This document shows, piece after piece, positions 1-9,465 of a stretch of 64,000 bases of DNA; position 1 is the stretch's first letter; each line of letters opens with the position of its first letter. The position numbers and the translations under genes are program-made. Source of the stretch: Blattamonas nauphoetae. Its lineage: Eukaryota; Preaxostyla; Oxymonadida. The stretch lies in contig JARBJD010000003.1 in the NCBI GenBank assembly GCA_033064195.1, positions 62,001 through 126,000 of the forward strand, given 5' to 3'. The notes beneath the pieces were generated by a model, which did no database searches, was not told the origin of the DNA, and worked only from the letters and a program-made list of their open reading frames with translations.

Positions 1-985
1 CTGGTCCAGACTGAACACACGCAGATAGAGCACACGCAGCCACTTCATCAGAAAGAGGTGCGGCTCGATTTCGCGGTTGGAGAGAAAATTCGCAATTTCT
101 GGGTCTATCCGTTCAAGGTGTGCAAATATACGGCGAGATTCCTTCACAATTGTGGGGACTCTTCCTTCCAGCTCCGAGACAACTTCTGAGACGCGTGGCT
201 GATTGGCTGGGGCATCATCGAAGTACCAGTTGCGGAGTTTGAAGATCAGAAAATTAAAGGCCGTATACAAATCATGCTCGAGGTAATTGGGATCACATAT
301 TATGTTGATGAGCTGCCTCGTCTGGAAGTTCTCTTCTTGGTCAGAGAGGGTTGGATCGAAGCTTTGGTCATGCGCAAATACATAGTACAAGGCACCCAAA
401 AGTTCGTGCATTCCTTGTTTATAGCCGTGTTGTGGGTGGGCTCGAGCCCAGATGACCAGAACCTCGTCCAGGAGTTGGACGATTGTCTCACGATGAAAGA
501 AGGGGTATTCAGGAAATAAGCGATTGATATCCATTAAAATTTGAGCTTCTGCTTGTTTAGTCTCAAAATATTGATTCCATTGCGATCCACTCTCACTACT
601 GAGAGGATTGTCGACAGAGAGATCGACAGATTCCAATCGCGTTGGATCCACAAGGAGGGCTGTTTTCTGCTTCTCAAAATAAGCTCGATGACGTGCCAGT
701 TGTTCAATCCAACCTTGTCCCGGTGGGCCTTTGACAACACCAAGGAAATACCGCCAGCAGACGCTTCGAATGTGACAATCACTGAGGCCGTAATTCACAG
801 CTCTTTGTCGTGCTTTTTCACCAGGAGTTTCCGTGCCAGAAGAAAACAGAATATTAAATTCATATCTGATGAAGAATTAGAGGAATGATAGGAGAAGAGT
901 TGAGTGATTTAGAGTTTTCAGACAGTGAAGCCAGTGGTGATGTGATATTGGGTGACTGTGACTCTGAAAGTGTGGAGGCTGTCAT
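1..985 (-). CDS. TBC1D5-like RabGAP (TBC domain), 3' part cut by window edge
   Basis: TBC-domain GTPase-activating proteins switch off Rab GTPases; TBC1D5 acts on Rab7 and binds retromer through VPS29. The main exon (1-865) reads without interruption off the left edge. It matches TBC1D5 in order: YEFNILF, then CHIRSVCWRYFLGVV, then DNPLSSESGSQWN, then FPEYPFF and YKQGMHELLG. The match to TBC1D5 is closer than to generic TBC proteins because of the NPLS..GS.WN and GMHELL blocks. A 58-nt intron (866-923, GTCTGA to CAG) joins it in phase to a short first exon with ATG at 985. That first exon is tentative, because the opposite strand carries a competing open frame there. I see no catalytic Arg/Gln finger with certainty in the visible part. 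Confidence 0.8.
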
Positions 986-1590
986 AGCTGAGCAACCCTC
1001 GTTAAATAATCTCTTCGATGGAGAAGAAATGACGGTGTGGATCATCCCATTGACAACGAAGCTCAGATATGACACCTGTTAAGCCTGGATAAAGACAAGA
1101 TTCATTGGCAGAACAGGTCATTATCAATAAAATATTGTTTCTTTTTATCTGAAACTTGATGCTCTATCATGGTTCATCCTTCTCATGAGAGATAAGGCTA
1201 TTCACTCTGTAATCGAACGAAACTACATTATTCGACACATTTAACACATTTTGAACAAATCTTGGGTCACGAAGGTGGATCAGATGATTTCTTTCCTCAA
1301 TTTGATTTTCATCGATCCGACAGTCCAGTCGTCATTCATGAACCGTCTCCTCCACAGTTTTCTTGACTTGTAAGAGTATCTAAGAAGGAGATAGATGATT
1401 TTGAAAGCTAACTCTCACACATTGTCAAGTTGATGAGAGAAATTCATGAAGGAGACTGTGAGAAAAGTATTGGCTCTTCTACAGTCGTGCCACAATACGG
1501 TCAAATATCAATAGATGGTGAAACAACAAGATTTTATAGAAAAATCATGAAACAGTGTTTAAAGTGGTCGTTTGAGCAATTTAGGGAATG
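885..1590 (+). CDS. Unresolved spliced gene, function unknown
   Basis: I do not recognise this gene and cannot give a full exon structure. Three plus-strand stretches look coding. The first is an acidic start at 885 (MIGEELSDLEFSDSEASGD). The second, about 1240-1360, contains GHEGGSDDFFPQFDF. The third is a C-terminal stretch, about 1415-1590, ending TRFYRKIMKQCLKWSFEQFR before a TGA. They are in different frames and separated by stops, as expected for short introns. The first stretch overlaps, on the other strand, the proposed first exon of the TBC1D5-like gene, so one of the two may be a shadow. No domain is visible. Confidence 0.35.
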
Positions 1591-1619
1591 AACCCATACA
1601 GTCATGGGGCTGATCAGAT

Positions 1620-2639
1620 ATGACGTCTCTCGTTGACCTTCCACCGCCAATCATTGTCAATATCGCCTCCAACCTGCCAGACAAGGGACTTTTTTCGCTC
1701 GCTATATTGAACCAGAAGATGCGAGAACTTATCCGTACGACTGCAACAACCACTCCACCAATCTGTGTCACATCGCCTGAGGAGAAAGAAAACATCCGAA
1801 AACTCATACAGAGTGTGTTCTTTTTGGGATTTATCTTCTTTATCCGACAACATTTGACTCTTTCTCGCCGTATATCAATCCACAGCATACCCAAATCTCA
1901 CTGACGTCAATATCTCTCACTCAAGATATCTTACGGATGATATCATTGAATTTCTCGTGGAAAAATGTCCAAAGATTTCCAAACTCAAGCTGTGGAATTG
2001 CTTAACATTGACTGATGCTGGTCTCTCCTCTCTCTTCTCATTCATCATCGAACTCTCCTTTTCTCTTCAAACTCTGAATTGTTCTTCATTACACACTTTT
2101 TACTTGATGTCATGGTAGCACTCCACTCCATCTCAAGACTGACCGATCTTAAATGGATCTGTTTGGGAGACAATCAAAATTTCTCAAACGACGGGGTCAC
2201 AGAAGTCCTAAAGGGCTGTGAACAACTTGAAACATTGGATATAACACTCTGTACCAATGTTACCTCAGCTCTGGCGGCTTCTATTGCCGAGCACGGAAAG
2301 ATGTTGAAGGAGTTGATTGCAGAGTTCTGCCCAGCATTTGCAACCAATGATGCTCTCACTACTATTGCAGGTGGACAATGCAGACAACTTGAAAAACTCA
2401 TCATGGGAAACGGAACGGCCAGTGATGAAGGAATCGAAGCTCTCTTCATTTCACCTCTGAAGGACACACTGACAATACTCGACTTCAGACGCAATGCCGA
2501 AATTCAACAATCGGGCTACGATAAGATCAGACTGTTTCCAAACATTCAGGAAATCGATGGTGTTCCTGTCAGTAGCCTCCCCGAGGAGGATACTGGTGCG
2601 TACTTCATCAACAAGCGCGCCATGTACGGCGATGGATAG
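1620..2639 (+). CDS. F-box and leucine-rich-repeat protein (FBXL type)
   Basis: Probable substrate receptor of an SCF ubiquitin ligase. Three exons (1620-1812, 1886-2080, 2119-2639) give 302 aa with consistent phase. The introns are 73 nt (GTGTGT..CAG) and 38 nt (GTTCTT..TAG). The first 40 residues resemble an F-box (LVDLPPPIIVNIASNLPDKG, then LNQKMRELI). The rest is a run of cysteine-containing LRRs of the FBXL/AMN1 kind, for example NLTDVNISHSRYLTDDII and ISKLKLWNCLTLTDAGL. Start chosen at the first ATG that places the F-box at the N-terminus. The substrate cannot be told. Confidence 0.78.
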
Positions 2640-2930
2640 TGTTCATCGGATAGAATATGAATCCCATTTTTGATTTTCATTTCACATTTCGTTCATAGTT
2701 TCTATTCCACTCCTCGCTGAGGTTTTCTAATTCAGCAATCTGTCACTCAAGGCTTTCAGAGCACGATTGACGATACAAACAGACCGGGATCAAACCGGAA
2801 GGCATGATACCATACCTGAGTGAGCCGGGTCGATTGAGATGTGGATGATTAAATTCATCTTGGCTTCGATCTTGACTTTCACAGAACGTGCCTCAATTGA
2901 CTGTTTTTGGTGGCTTCCTTATCTGAGTAG

Positions 2931-5900
2931 ATGTCCGTTAGTGACGGAGATCCCGAACCTGAGGAATATGATTCGTCAGGCCGGTTTGTCAGAGTACGAA
3001 ATCTTATTTCTCGTTACACGCTCCCTGGAAATGTCATTTGCTCCTCTCTCAGTATGCAAGGAAAGTCGTGTCGTTTTCTCCCACTCACCACTCTTTTCGT
3101 GCATATGACAAGGAAAAAGGCCGAGAAATTGCTTGGCACGATTTTGTGTTCACGTCAGACTCGCAAAGTTCCGTTAGTCGTGCCAACCAAACGGTCTGTC
3201 GCTCTCAATTCCATGAACAACTGTCTTTTTCGATTTGTGTCCATTTTTTAGCTAATTCACCTCCAAACACTCAATGAACCAACTCTCGTCCGATTCGTGA
3301 AGCACTGGTTTGATTACGAACAAAAAATACTCACAATTATTACCGAAGCGACGAGTTCAGGATCTATCCAAGAGTTTGTCATTTGATATTTCTGTAAACG
3401 CGAGTTGTCCACTTCCACACCAAAAATCTTCATTTTATAGCTTTATTGGTTTACGTGGCATACCTAGGAAACACATATCCTTGAAGTGGTGCTTTCAGAT
3501 CCTCTGTGCGATGTCATTTCTCCATTCACGGAAGCCGTCACTCGTCCATGGTTGCCTGTCTCCGCCACACATATTTATCAATGGGGCTACAGGAATCGTC
3601 AAAATTGGAGGAGTTGGACTTGGAAAAGGAGCTACTGTTGGGTTTGGCGTCTCTTCGATCTTGAAGAAGGACCTCAATGCCGACTCCAGCGACGTCGCTG
3701 TGTATGCCGCTCCGGAGGCCATGGGCGGGCGGGTGTCTGCCAAGTCAGACGTGTACTCGTTCGGAATGTGCATGCTGAAGCTGCAGACTGGCGTCCGTCC
3801 GTATGCCGAGTGCGAGACCGTCGAACAACTCAACCAACGCCGCGCCATGCACCTCTTCCCCGAAAGCCTCTCCGCCGTCGACGACGACCTGATCCGCACC
3901 ACAATCACTCAGTGCATCGCATTCGATCCCGACGCCCGCCCGTCAGCACTTGACCTCCTCTCGTGCCCACTCTTCCGAGCCGAGGATCACTCTCAAGAGG
4001 ATCACGACGACAGCCTCAACGAAAGGATGACTTCCTTCTCGCAGCCGTCCTCACCCACTCCTCCCCACATCACCCAGAACGCCAGCTTCCCTGCTCTCAC
4101 TGCACTCCGAGAAACCTCTCTCCTCCGCAAAATTCGTCTCCGCCGTTCGTCTCGTGCCAAACAGGCGCCCAGCCATTCTCAGACCCAATCCGATCCCAAC
4201 ATCCGCCAGTCCGGAAGGCACACCAAAGCACCAACCTCAAAAAGTGGGATGGCACACACAGTGGACTCTGATGACCAGTCTGCGTCCAGCCTGAGGAAGG
4301 AGCCGAACACCTCTCCCTCAACGACACACCAGTCATCGCTTGTCCCGTGCACCTCGTCTGCTCTTATCGACGTCGCTTGCTCGCTCACCATCAACGACAG
4401 CCTCCAAACAGTCACATTCTCGTACAACCCTCACCTGGACAGTGTGTGTCAGATTGTGCAAGAGCTTCAGACTGAGTTCTGTCTCCCAGATGCGCAGACA
4501 GAGGAGATCCGAAACGTGCTCACCATCGCAATCAATGACAAGCTTGCTCAATCGGGCCATGTTTGCCAAGGTGTCCACGCGGATCAATCACTCTTAACAA
4601 ACAGAGCCCACCAAGCACAGCACAACGATGCAGGAATCCTTCCCTCCCCCACACTCACCTCAGCCTTCGACGCAGCTGGATGTGGGCAGCAATGCAAACA
4701 CCGTCCTCATCGAAAGTCGTTTTCTGATTTTCGTTCGCTTTATTCGTCGCTTGGACACTCCAACCGTTCCCCAATCCGCATCCAGCTCGACCAGCAGCAT
4801 CCGCAGGTGACTGTCAATTGTCACCCACTCCATTCTTCGGCAGCGCGGTCAAGGTATCAGTCGGAGGGACACCACATCTCTCCCTCGAAGCGTCTGAACA
4901 AGAGCATGCTCCTCTCTCCCATCCCAACTCGGAAACGGAGCAAGTTGCCGAAGCATCATTTGTTTTATTCTGTGTCGGACACAGACCAGCCGTGTGTTGA
5001 TTGTGTCTCCTTCCATGCTCTCCCTTCACCTTACCCTGTCCATGTTCCTCTCCGTGTTTCCCCTAACTACTTCAAAACAACTTCACCAAACCCTGACCCA
5101 TCTCACACCAACAGCGAGCGAAGTTTCTCCCTCCGCACCTCGTCTCGGAACAAAAAACCGAAGCAGAAATCTGTGTCTGTCCAAACTGACCCGTCACCAG
5201 CCGATCCGACGGATGAATCATCGTGCCTGCTCGCTCCCTTCATCGGGACAGCATCTGCAATGATGAAGCAGAGCATCCGCGATTTTGTCAAGGTGCTTCT
5301 CTCAGCCAACCCCACTGATATCCCCGAGCTTGTCAGTCAAGTCGCCCACCACGCGGGGGACTGCTATTTGAACATGCTCCACGGCGTCCTGAGTTGCACC
5401 GCGTCGTCCATCGACAACGACGAAACACGGTCAACTGGCCAACTCAGCAAACAGGAGCGCCTCTCCCTCGTCCAGCACTGTGAGATGGAGATTTCTCGCC
5501 AGATGCGGCAGACTTTTGACAAGCTGGAAAGCACACTGATGGGCACAGTCAACACCATCACTCGTCACAAAAGACCAGGCGAGAGGGAGGACGCTCAATC
5601 AGAGCCAGTTGAAAGAAAGAGCACGTCAAAATACCCCCCGGCAACTCCGCAGCCGAACAGGAGACCGACCACGTCGCCAAATCAGCATCTGCCCAAGAAC
5701 ACTTCAGCACTGAAATCATCCACAAGCTCGACATCCCAACCAGCATGCCACAACACGACACATCTCCAAGGATCGTCACAAGCAATCCTACACCCACAAC
5801 TTCCTCTTCCACGCCACTCACCATCCTCTGCCTCATCCCCTCCGTCCTCACCCAACTCCGTCACCATCTCCACCCCTCACTCACTCACGTCTTCACATTC

Positions 5901-6195
5901 TTTCTTCAACGACGACAACGAATTTGTAAAGTCTCTTCTGCATTCCTTCGACTCCCAGCATTCTGTGAGCAGCAAGTCCCACCATTTTGACGGGACCACT
6001 CACACGCTCCCAATCCCCACTGCTCCTCACCTCCACAAGATTACCGCCCAACCATCTTTCCTCCAAGTGCCTTCTCCTTCATTTTACTCCATCGGAAGCG
6101 ACTTTTTCACTGTTCCCTCTACACAGGGGGGACATGATTCCACGGGACAGATTCCCGTAAACCCAAATCAACAGTTCCAACAACAATTCCATTAA
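2931..6195 (+). CDS. NRBP/WNK-like pseudokinase with long disordered tail
   Basis: Four exons (2931-2993, 3053-3193, 3252-3373, 3441-6195) give 1026 aa. The introns are 59, 58 and 67 nt. Residues 1-240 align with WNK kinases and the related pseudokinase NRBP1: GRFVRY start, YDKEKGREIAW strand, LNEPTLVRFVKHWFDY, ITEATSSGSIQ, then SDVYSFGMCMLKL and DPDARPSALDLL. Catalytic residues are gone. The glycine-rich loop is not recognisable, HRD is replaced by HGC (residues 145-147) and DFG by GVG (166-168). NRBP1 has similar losses (HGN, GSV), so a scaffold role, possibly as an adaptor in ubiquitin or trafficking complexes, is inferred. Residues 250-1026 are Ser/Pro/His-rich and low in complexity. WNK as a true kinase is unlikely on these residues. 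Confidence 0.8.
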
Positions 6196-6631
6196 TCCTC
6201 TTTGACATACCTTCTGTTCTTGAGTTGTTTCATACTCTGTGTTCCGTTTCATGTGAATGTTGTTGAACATTTTTGAGGAGGTGATTTCAATATCGAATCT
6301 TAACCTCGTATTCAACCGTGGTTAATTGGGTAGATCTCTTTCTTCCTCTAGTCAATAATTTTAATTGGCATCTCCATCGTTCCATTCATGCACACCAATG
6401 AACCTTTGAAAGGAGATGCCTTTGATTTTCCTGCAGTAAAGCTATTTTCACTCTTAAAACGGTTTACTCTTTTTCTCCATCAATACTCGTTCAGAATTCT
6501 AGAAGAAAAAAGTCTCTCAACTGAGATTCGAGATGGAATTATTACAGTTCTTCCAAGTATTTTTTTGACCATTTTTCATCAAATTAGCCCTACAATCTGG
6601 TCAACTCTATTTATCGAGACCTTCACGAAAA
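6196..6631 (+). other. Gap between genes, no convincing gene
   Basis: AT-rich spacer between the pseudokinase stop and the phosphodiesterase start. An open frame from 6388 is hydrophobic, matches nothing I recognise and overlaps the start of the next gene in another frame. I treat it as chance or as 5' leader. Confidence 0.5.
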
Positions 6632-9229
6632 ATGTCAATCGCATCGACCTCATCTGCCTATTCAGCTCTTATGCAACAATATTTTAACACAACTTCAGAC
6701 AATGATAGTCTCCACCAGGATCTTGACTCCTTCCAACCTCAGTTCAATGATCAGAAGCCACCAACTGCAGACAAAACACCAGATCCGGATCAAAATCATC
6801 AGAAGCGAGAGTTTTTTCTACAAATTCCTCCTTTTCAAAAATCTAATGCTAATATTCCCACGATTCTGACAAGAGAACAGCATCTCAGCACCAACACGAC
6901 GATTTCGCTCCCAATGCGAAGACGTGCACCAACCAGTGCGAAGCTTCCTGATCGACAACCTCTATATGAGGCTGAAAAGGTGTACTATCATAGTTTACAC
7001 AATGCAAGTTCGACAGACCGGACTCACCACAGCTACACTGAACGCAGTAGTCGTGGGAAATCTTGGTCACCAGATGCGGATATTCTTGCAGGCAGAAGCA
7101 TTCATGATCCTCCCATTGGTGATTTTCTGAGGCCCCCTCGCTCAAAAACAGTCGCTGGGTCTTCGCATCCACAGCCAGTCTCACCAACAAATCTCTCCCT
7201 CACCCAAAGCAGCAGATCCTCCCGATCACTTCGGACAGGTCCAGTGTCCAAAATGGGGACAAATCTTGTTCCACTTCTCACACATCCCAAAAATCAACAA
7301 AGTTCCAAACGTTCGCCCCAACTTCCTCCCAAACGTCGTCCTGGTCGTTGCATTTGCCATCGACGCTGCAATTCATATCCTCTTTCTCATAACTTCACAT
7401 TTTGTCCTGAGAATGATTCATACCCTTCGCAACCTCCCCGCTATTGTGATCTCTACATCCCGTACGTTCCTTCCGTCCGTCCTCGAAAAGAATATGCCCT
7501 TGCCGCCCCAGTTGCGTCTTCTTTTCGAAACAGACTCCAACGACGGAGCCGTTCGCACTGTATCTCTCGTCGCCACCACATCTCATTCTTCATGCGAACC
7601 ATGGCGCTCTCCCCTCGCTCCTTCAGCGACAACATCTGGTCCATCCCTCTCGCCCTTCGCTCCGACCCGCTTCTTTCTGTCTGCTTCCCAAACGAGCTGA
7701 ATGGACTGTACAAAATAGCCATCCCGCCCAGCGTCATCAGCGCCCCTCAGAAGACCATCAACCGAGCAGCACGCGGGATCAAGCGGCAGCCGGGAACGAT
7801 GCCCCTTCCAAACAGGCCACTTCTCAGCCACCTCAACCGGCAAGCACAGACCACCCTCCTCTGCCTTGTGTCGTCGTTTGGCACTCTCTCCTTCGACACT
7901 GCTCGGATCGACGAGGTGACTGGCGGGCATGCACTCACCGTTGTCGGCATGCTGGTCTTCAAGCGGCACAACCTCCTCGCCCTCTTCCACATCAACGAGC
8001 TCACCTTCATCGCCTTCTGCCTCGCCCTCGAACGCGAATACACCAGTGCCCCCTTCCACAACGCGGCACGAGCTGCGAACGTGTTGCACTTCTGCCATTG
8101 GACTGTCACCCAGCCAGGCGGGACGTTCTCGATGCTGGGCAGCTTCGATCTCCTCTGCCTCTTCGTCGCTGCAATGGGTCTCGATGTGGGGCACCCCGGG
8201 CTGACTGCGGACTTCCTCATCGCTCGGAGGGACCCAATTGCGACGAGATACAACGACACAAGTCCTCTCGAAAACCACCACGCTGCCCTTCTCTTCGGCG
8301 AGATCCTCAACTGGGAGAAGGTTGCTGATGCAAAGCGAAACGAGGACATCAACAGCATCCTTGTTTCACTCACTGTCGGACAGCGACTGGAGTTGCGAAA
8401 ACGGGTGATCTCTCTCATCTTGTCCACCGAGGGGAAGCACCACTTCAAGCTGCAGTCGGAAATCCTGATGAAGGTCGAGTCAATACTCGCTGAGAAGAAT
8501 CAAAGTAGCCACAAGTCAGACACACACCCCATCCCACCTGGATCCACCCCTTCCCCATCAAATCTCCGCCTCCCACCAAACGCACCGTCAGTCAGATCTC
8601 CTCTCGTCCAATCTGCAATGGCAGACTCTCCAAAAGAGTGGGTGGGAACAATCCTTCACTCGCCGTTGGGGCGAGATCTGATCTCTCGCACGGTTCTCTC
8701 CCTCGCCGACCACTCCCACATGCTGTATCCGTATTCACTTTGCTCAAAATGGGCCCACCGACTCCTCTTGGAACGCCAGCAGCAGGGCGACCAGGAGAAG
8801 AAGGCCAACCGGCCTGTCGAGGGCATGTTTGACCGCTCCACAGCCACCAAGCACAAAATAGCTGAATGGCAACTCGCGTTCGGGCAGACGTTCATCCAGC
8901 CATACACTGAGGCTGGCCACTACCTGCTCGGGTGCTTCTCGGAATGTCTGGACAATCTTTCTGGTTTGCTCGTTTTCTTTTTGTCACCTTCACAGCGAAT
9001 ATTGCTTCCTGGAGAACAATATCAGCCCAGCAGCAGAACCAATGACAAGATGTGTGTAGACCACCACCCGAGTGTTCATCAATGCGCTGATGTTCCTGTG
9101 GTGGAATACTCTCCAGACGAGGATTACGTCTTGTTTTCTGCGATTCGAGGAAACAAAATGTTGATCTCAAACAATGTTTTTTGTCTTCCCAATCATCTCT
9201 TTGATTGTGTGGCTGTTTCATCATCTTAA
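6632..9229 (+). CDS. Class I cyclic-nucleotide phosphodiesterase fold, probably catalytically impaired
   Basis: A single open exon of 865 aa. Residues 1-330 are low-complexity and Ser/Pro/Arg-rich. The later part follows the PDEase_I domain block by block: FHNAARAANV for HNxxHAxDV, GLDVGHPG for HDVxHPG, YNDTSPLENHHAALLF, VISLILSTEGKHHF for VIxLILATDMxxHF, then SLADHSHMLYP, QQGDQE and a late WQLAF stretch with the substrate-site Gln. Known family chemistry needs two His and two Asp metal ligands. Here the second His of the first motif is Arg and the first His of HD is Leu, while both Asp and the general-acid His remain. Loss or strong weakening of hydrolysis is therefore inferred. It could still bind cyclic nucleotides. 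No GAF domain or membrane segment is visible. Confidence 0.78.
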   Translation: MSIASTSSAYSALMQQYFNTTSDNDSLHQDLDSFQPQFNDQKPPTADKTPDPDQNHQKREFFLQIPPFQKSNANIPTILTREQHLSTNTTISLPMRRRAPTSAKLPDRQPLYEAEKVYYHSLHNASSTDRTHHSYTERSSRGKSWSPDADILAGRSIHDPPIGDFLRPPRSKTVAGSSHPQPVSPTNLSLTQSSRSSRSLRTGPVSKMGTNLVPLLTHPKNQQSSKRSPQLPPKRRPGRCICHRRCNSYPLSHNFTFCPENDSYPSQPPRYCDLYIPYVPSVRPRKEYALAAPVASSFRNRLQRRSRSHCISRRHHISFFMRTMALSPRSFSDNIWSIPLALRSDPLLSVCFPNELNGLYKIAIPPSVISAPQKTINRAARGIKRQPGTMPLPNRPLLSHLNRQAQTTLLCLVSSFGTLSFDTARIDEVTGGHALTVVGMLVFKRHNLLALFHINELTFIAFCLALEREYTSAPFHNAARAANVLHFCHWTVTQPGGTFSMLGSFDLLCLFVAAMGLDVGHPGLTADFLIARRDPIATRYNDTSPLENHHAALLFGEILNWEKVADAKRNEDINSILVSLTVGQRLELRKRVISLILSTEGKHHFKLQSEILMKVESILAEKNQSSHKSDTHPIPPGSTPSPSNLRLPPNAPSVRSPLVQSAMADSPKEWVGTILHSPLGRDLISRTVLSLADHSHMLYPYSLCSKWAHRLLLERQQQGDQEKKANRPVEGMFDRSTATKHKIAEWQLAFGQTFIQPYTEAGHYLLGCFSECLDNLSGLLVFFLSPSQRILLPGEQYQPSSRTNDKMCVDHHPSVHQCADVPVVEYSPDEDYVLFSAIRGNKMLISNNVFCLPNHLFDCVAVSSS

Positions 9230-9465
9230 ATTATTGTGTTTTCATCCTAATTCTGAGAAAATGAGAGTTGGGATCAAGTCTGAGACGAATTACATGAAGG
9301 GAATGAAGACAAATTCGCTCCCAGTTCCTCGCACCAGTCCTGTACAGAGCCTATTGTCACACAGTCAATCAGATCAGACAAAACGAATCAAACAGAAATG
9401 ACAAGGAAAACGATAACTCGATTTGTGACAGGATTAATGTCAGAATGAAGACAAACTCATTTATA

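Noticed and set aside
2768-2832. tRNA-like signal on the minus strand (box A-like GGCTCACTCAGG and T-arm-like GGTTTGATCC)
   Set aside because: The bases after the T-arm have no matching acceptor strand upstream and there is no room for an anticodon arm. Treated as chance or a decayed relic.
3486-3953. Long open frames overlapping the pseudokinase, phosphodiesterase, UTP14, ACSL and other GC-rich genes on either strand
   Set aside because: They are rich in Arg/Pro/Ser or Leu, lack domains, and sit exactly over GC-rich coding sequence, so they are shadow frames.
7583-8448. Two antisense open frames of about 230 aa over the phosphodiesterase domain
   Set aside because: No recognisable domain; the sense frame has clear PDE motifs. 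They arise from GC-rich codons.
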